Positions 5,026-5,900 of a stretch of 5,900 nucleotides of DNA are shown one piece after another. Location of the stretch: positions 1 to 5,900 of the forward strand of contig JAOPVN010000533.1 of NCBI GenBank assembly GCA_025966175.1, written 5' to 3'. The DNA is from Modestobacter sp. GTDB lineage: Bacteria > Actinomycetota > Actinomycetes > Mycobacteriales > Geodermatophilaceae. The notes below the pieces were generated by a model that saw only the letters and a list, made by a program, of their open reading frames with translations, did no database searches and was not told the DNA's origin. The position numbers and the translations under genes were made by a program. Positions within the stretch are counted from its first letter, which is position 1. Each line of letters opens with the position of its first letter.

Positions 5026-5900
5026 CCGCAACCGCACCGCAGATCGACATCGGCGAGCTGCGCACGCTGTTCCTCTTCGAGTCGCTGGCCGAGACCGACC
5101 TGCAGTGGATCGCCGAGCGGGCCGAGGTGCGGGTCTTCGACCGCGACGTCGTCGTCTTCACCGAGGGCGAGCCCGCCGAGGCCCTGTACGCGCTGCTCGA
5201 CGGCGGGCTGCGGCTCACCAGGCACGCCGACGGCGAGGACATCGTCATCAACGACACGACCCAGCGCGGCGCCTACGCCGGCGCCGTCCGCGCCTACGCC
5301 ACCGGCCATCCGCAGGACTACCAGACCACCCTGCGCACCACCCGGCCCAGCCGGTTCCTGCGGCTTCCCTCCGCGGACTTCGCCGCGCTGGTGCAGCAGC
5401 AGTGCCCGATGGCCGTGCACCTCCTCGACGGGATCTACGAGGGCGTGCGGGCCACCGAGTCGGCGATGCGCCAGCGGGAGCACCTCGTCCAGCTCGGGCA
5501 CCTGTCGGCCAACCTCGCGCACGAGCTGAACAACCCGGCGGCCGGCGCCGTCCGGGCCGCCGAGCAGCTGCGCGACCGGATCGCCGGCATGCGGCACAAG
5601 CTCGGCCTGCTCGCCGAGGGCGGCCTCTCCCCAGAGCTGGTCGCCCGGCTGATCGCGACCCAGGAGGTGGCGGTCGAGCGGGCGCTGAAGCCGCGCCCCG
5701 ACATGACCGCGCTGGAGGAGAGCGATCTGGAGGACGCGATCGCCGACCGGCTGGAGGAGGTCGGCGTCAACCACGCCGTCGAGCTCGCGCCGGTGTTCGT
5801 CGCCGCCGGGATGGACGCGCGGTGGGTGGACGACGTGGTGGAGCAGGTCGACTCCGGGTTGGAGTGGGACGCGGCGTTCGGCTGGCTGCGCTACACGCTG
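5022..5900 (+). CDS. Sensor histidine kinase with cNMP-binding-like domain, 3' truncated
   Basis: Open from ATG 5022 to the window end (293 codons, no stop), so the C-terminus is missing. Residues about 12-135 look like a cyclic-nucleotide-binding (CRP-type) beta-barrel: VVVFTEGEPAEALYALLDG (43-61) is the usual early barrel motif. The phosphate-binding cassette is poorly conserved: G83-A-Y-A-G stands where family members usually have FGE, and no R-A-A/S motif follows. The domain may therefore not bind cAMP. A helix leads to the H-box LGHLSANLAHELNNP (158-172), with H167 as phospho-acceptor. A charged helical stretch (about 183-290) follows. The HATPase domain must lie beyond the window. No membrane segment is visible, so it is probably cytosolic. 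It overlaps the receiver/flavoprotein gene by four bases, making that receiver (D63) its likely phosphorylation target. The signal it senses is unknown. Confidence 0.88.
   Translation, partial: MTATAPQIDIGELRTLFLFESLAETDLQWIAERAEVRVFDRDVVVFTEGEPAEALYALLDGGLRLTRHADGEDIVINDTTQRGAYAGAVRAYATGHPQDYQTTLRTTRPSRFLRLPSADFAALVQQQCPMAVHLLDGIYEGVRATESAMRQREHLVQLGHLSANLAHELNNPAAGAVRAAEQLRDRIAGMRHKLGLLAEGGLSPELVARLIATQEVAVERALKPRPDMTALEESDLEDAIADRLEEVGVNHAVELAPVFVAAGMDARWVDDVVEQVDSGLEWDAAFGWLRYTL

Noticed and set aside
3277..5037. 586-codon - strand open frame antisense to the receiver/reductase gene
   Set aside because: Long antisense frames are expected opposite high-GC genes. The product is Gly/Arg/Val/His-rich without motifs, while the + strand encodes three recognisable domains.
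5004..5774. 256-codon - strand open frame antisense to the kinase
   Set aside because: It is a shadow of the kinase gene; the + strand frame shows the H-box and cNMP-type motifs and stays open to the window end.

Overview
The window is very GC-rich, with codons almost always ending in G or C. It encodes a probable mycothiol-dependent enzyme and uses GTG starts. Together these point to a high-GC actinobacterium. A Geodermatophilaceae-like soil genus is plausible, but that is only an impression from composition and gene style.

Left block (1-2393, + strand): the first ~48 bases match the 3' half of a TPP (thiamine pyrophosphate, THI-box) riboswitch. Its final purine-rich strand doubles as the Shine-Dalgarno of a zinc-dependent medium-chain alcohol dehydrogenase (56-1072). 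A 12-helix MFS transporter of drug:H+ antiporter style follows after 36 bases (1109-2365). An 8-bp inverted repeat spans the dehydrogenase stop codon and the transporter ribosome-binding site. If the riboswitch is real, both genes are probably repressed by TPP and would form an unrecognised thiamine-linked oxidoreductase/transport operon. A bulged GC-rich hairpin at 2366-2393 lies between the convergent transporter and nagL genes and is the likely terminator.

Middle block (2403-3360): a mycothiol-dependent maleylpyruvate isomerase homologue (nagL-like) lies on the - strand without other gentisate-pathway genes. A 265-base divergent intergenic region follows. It contains a 10-bp-stem inverted repeat and a 13-base dyad but no convincing sigma-70 promoter.

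Right block (3361-5900, + strand): a translationally coupled pair (ATGA overlap, 5022-5025). The first gene is a 554-residue fusion of a CheY-like receiver, a glutaredoxin-like domain and a thioredoxin-reductase-like flavoprotein. The second, cut by the window end, has a cNMP-binding-like N-terminal domain and a histidine-kinase H-box. In effect this is a two-component system whose output is a flavoenzyme instead of a DNA-binding domain. Both redox-cysteine motifs expected from the fold families are missing: the reductase CxxC is G-A-T-P, and the glutaredoxin-like domain has W-S-A-E. The output is therefore unlikely to be ordinary thioredoxin reduction. This pair and the TPP-riboswitch operon are the most interesting parts of the window.
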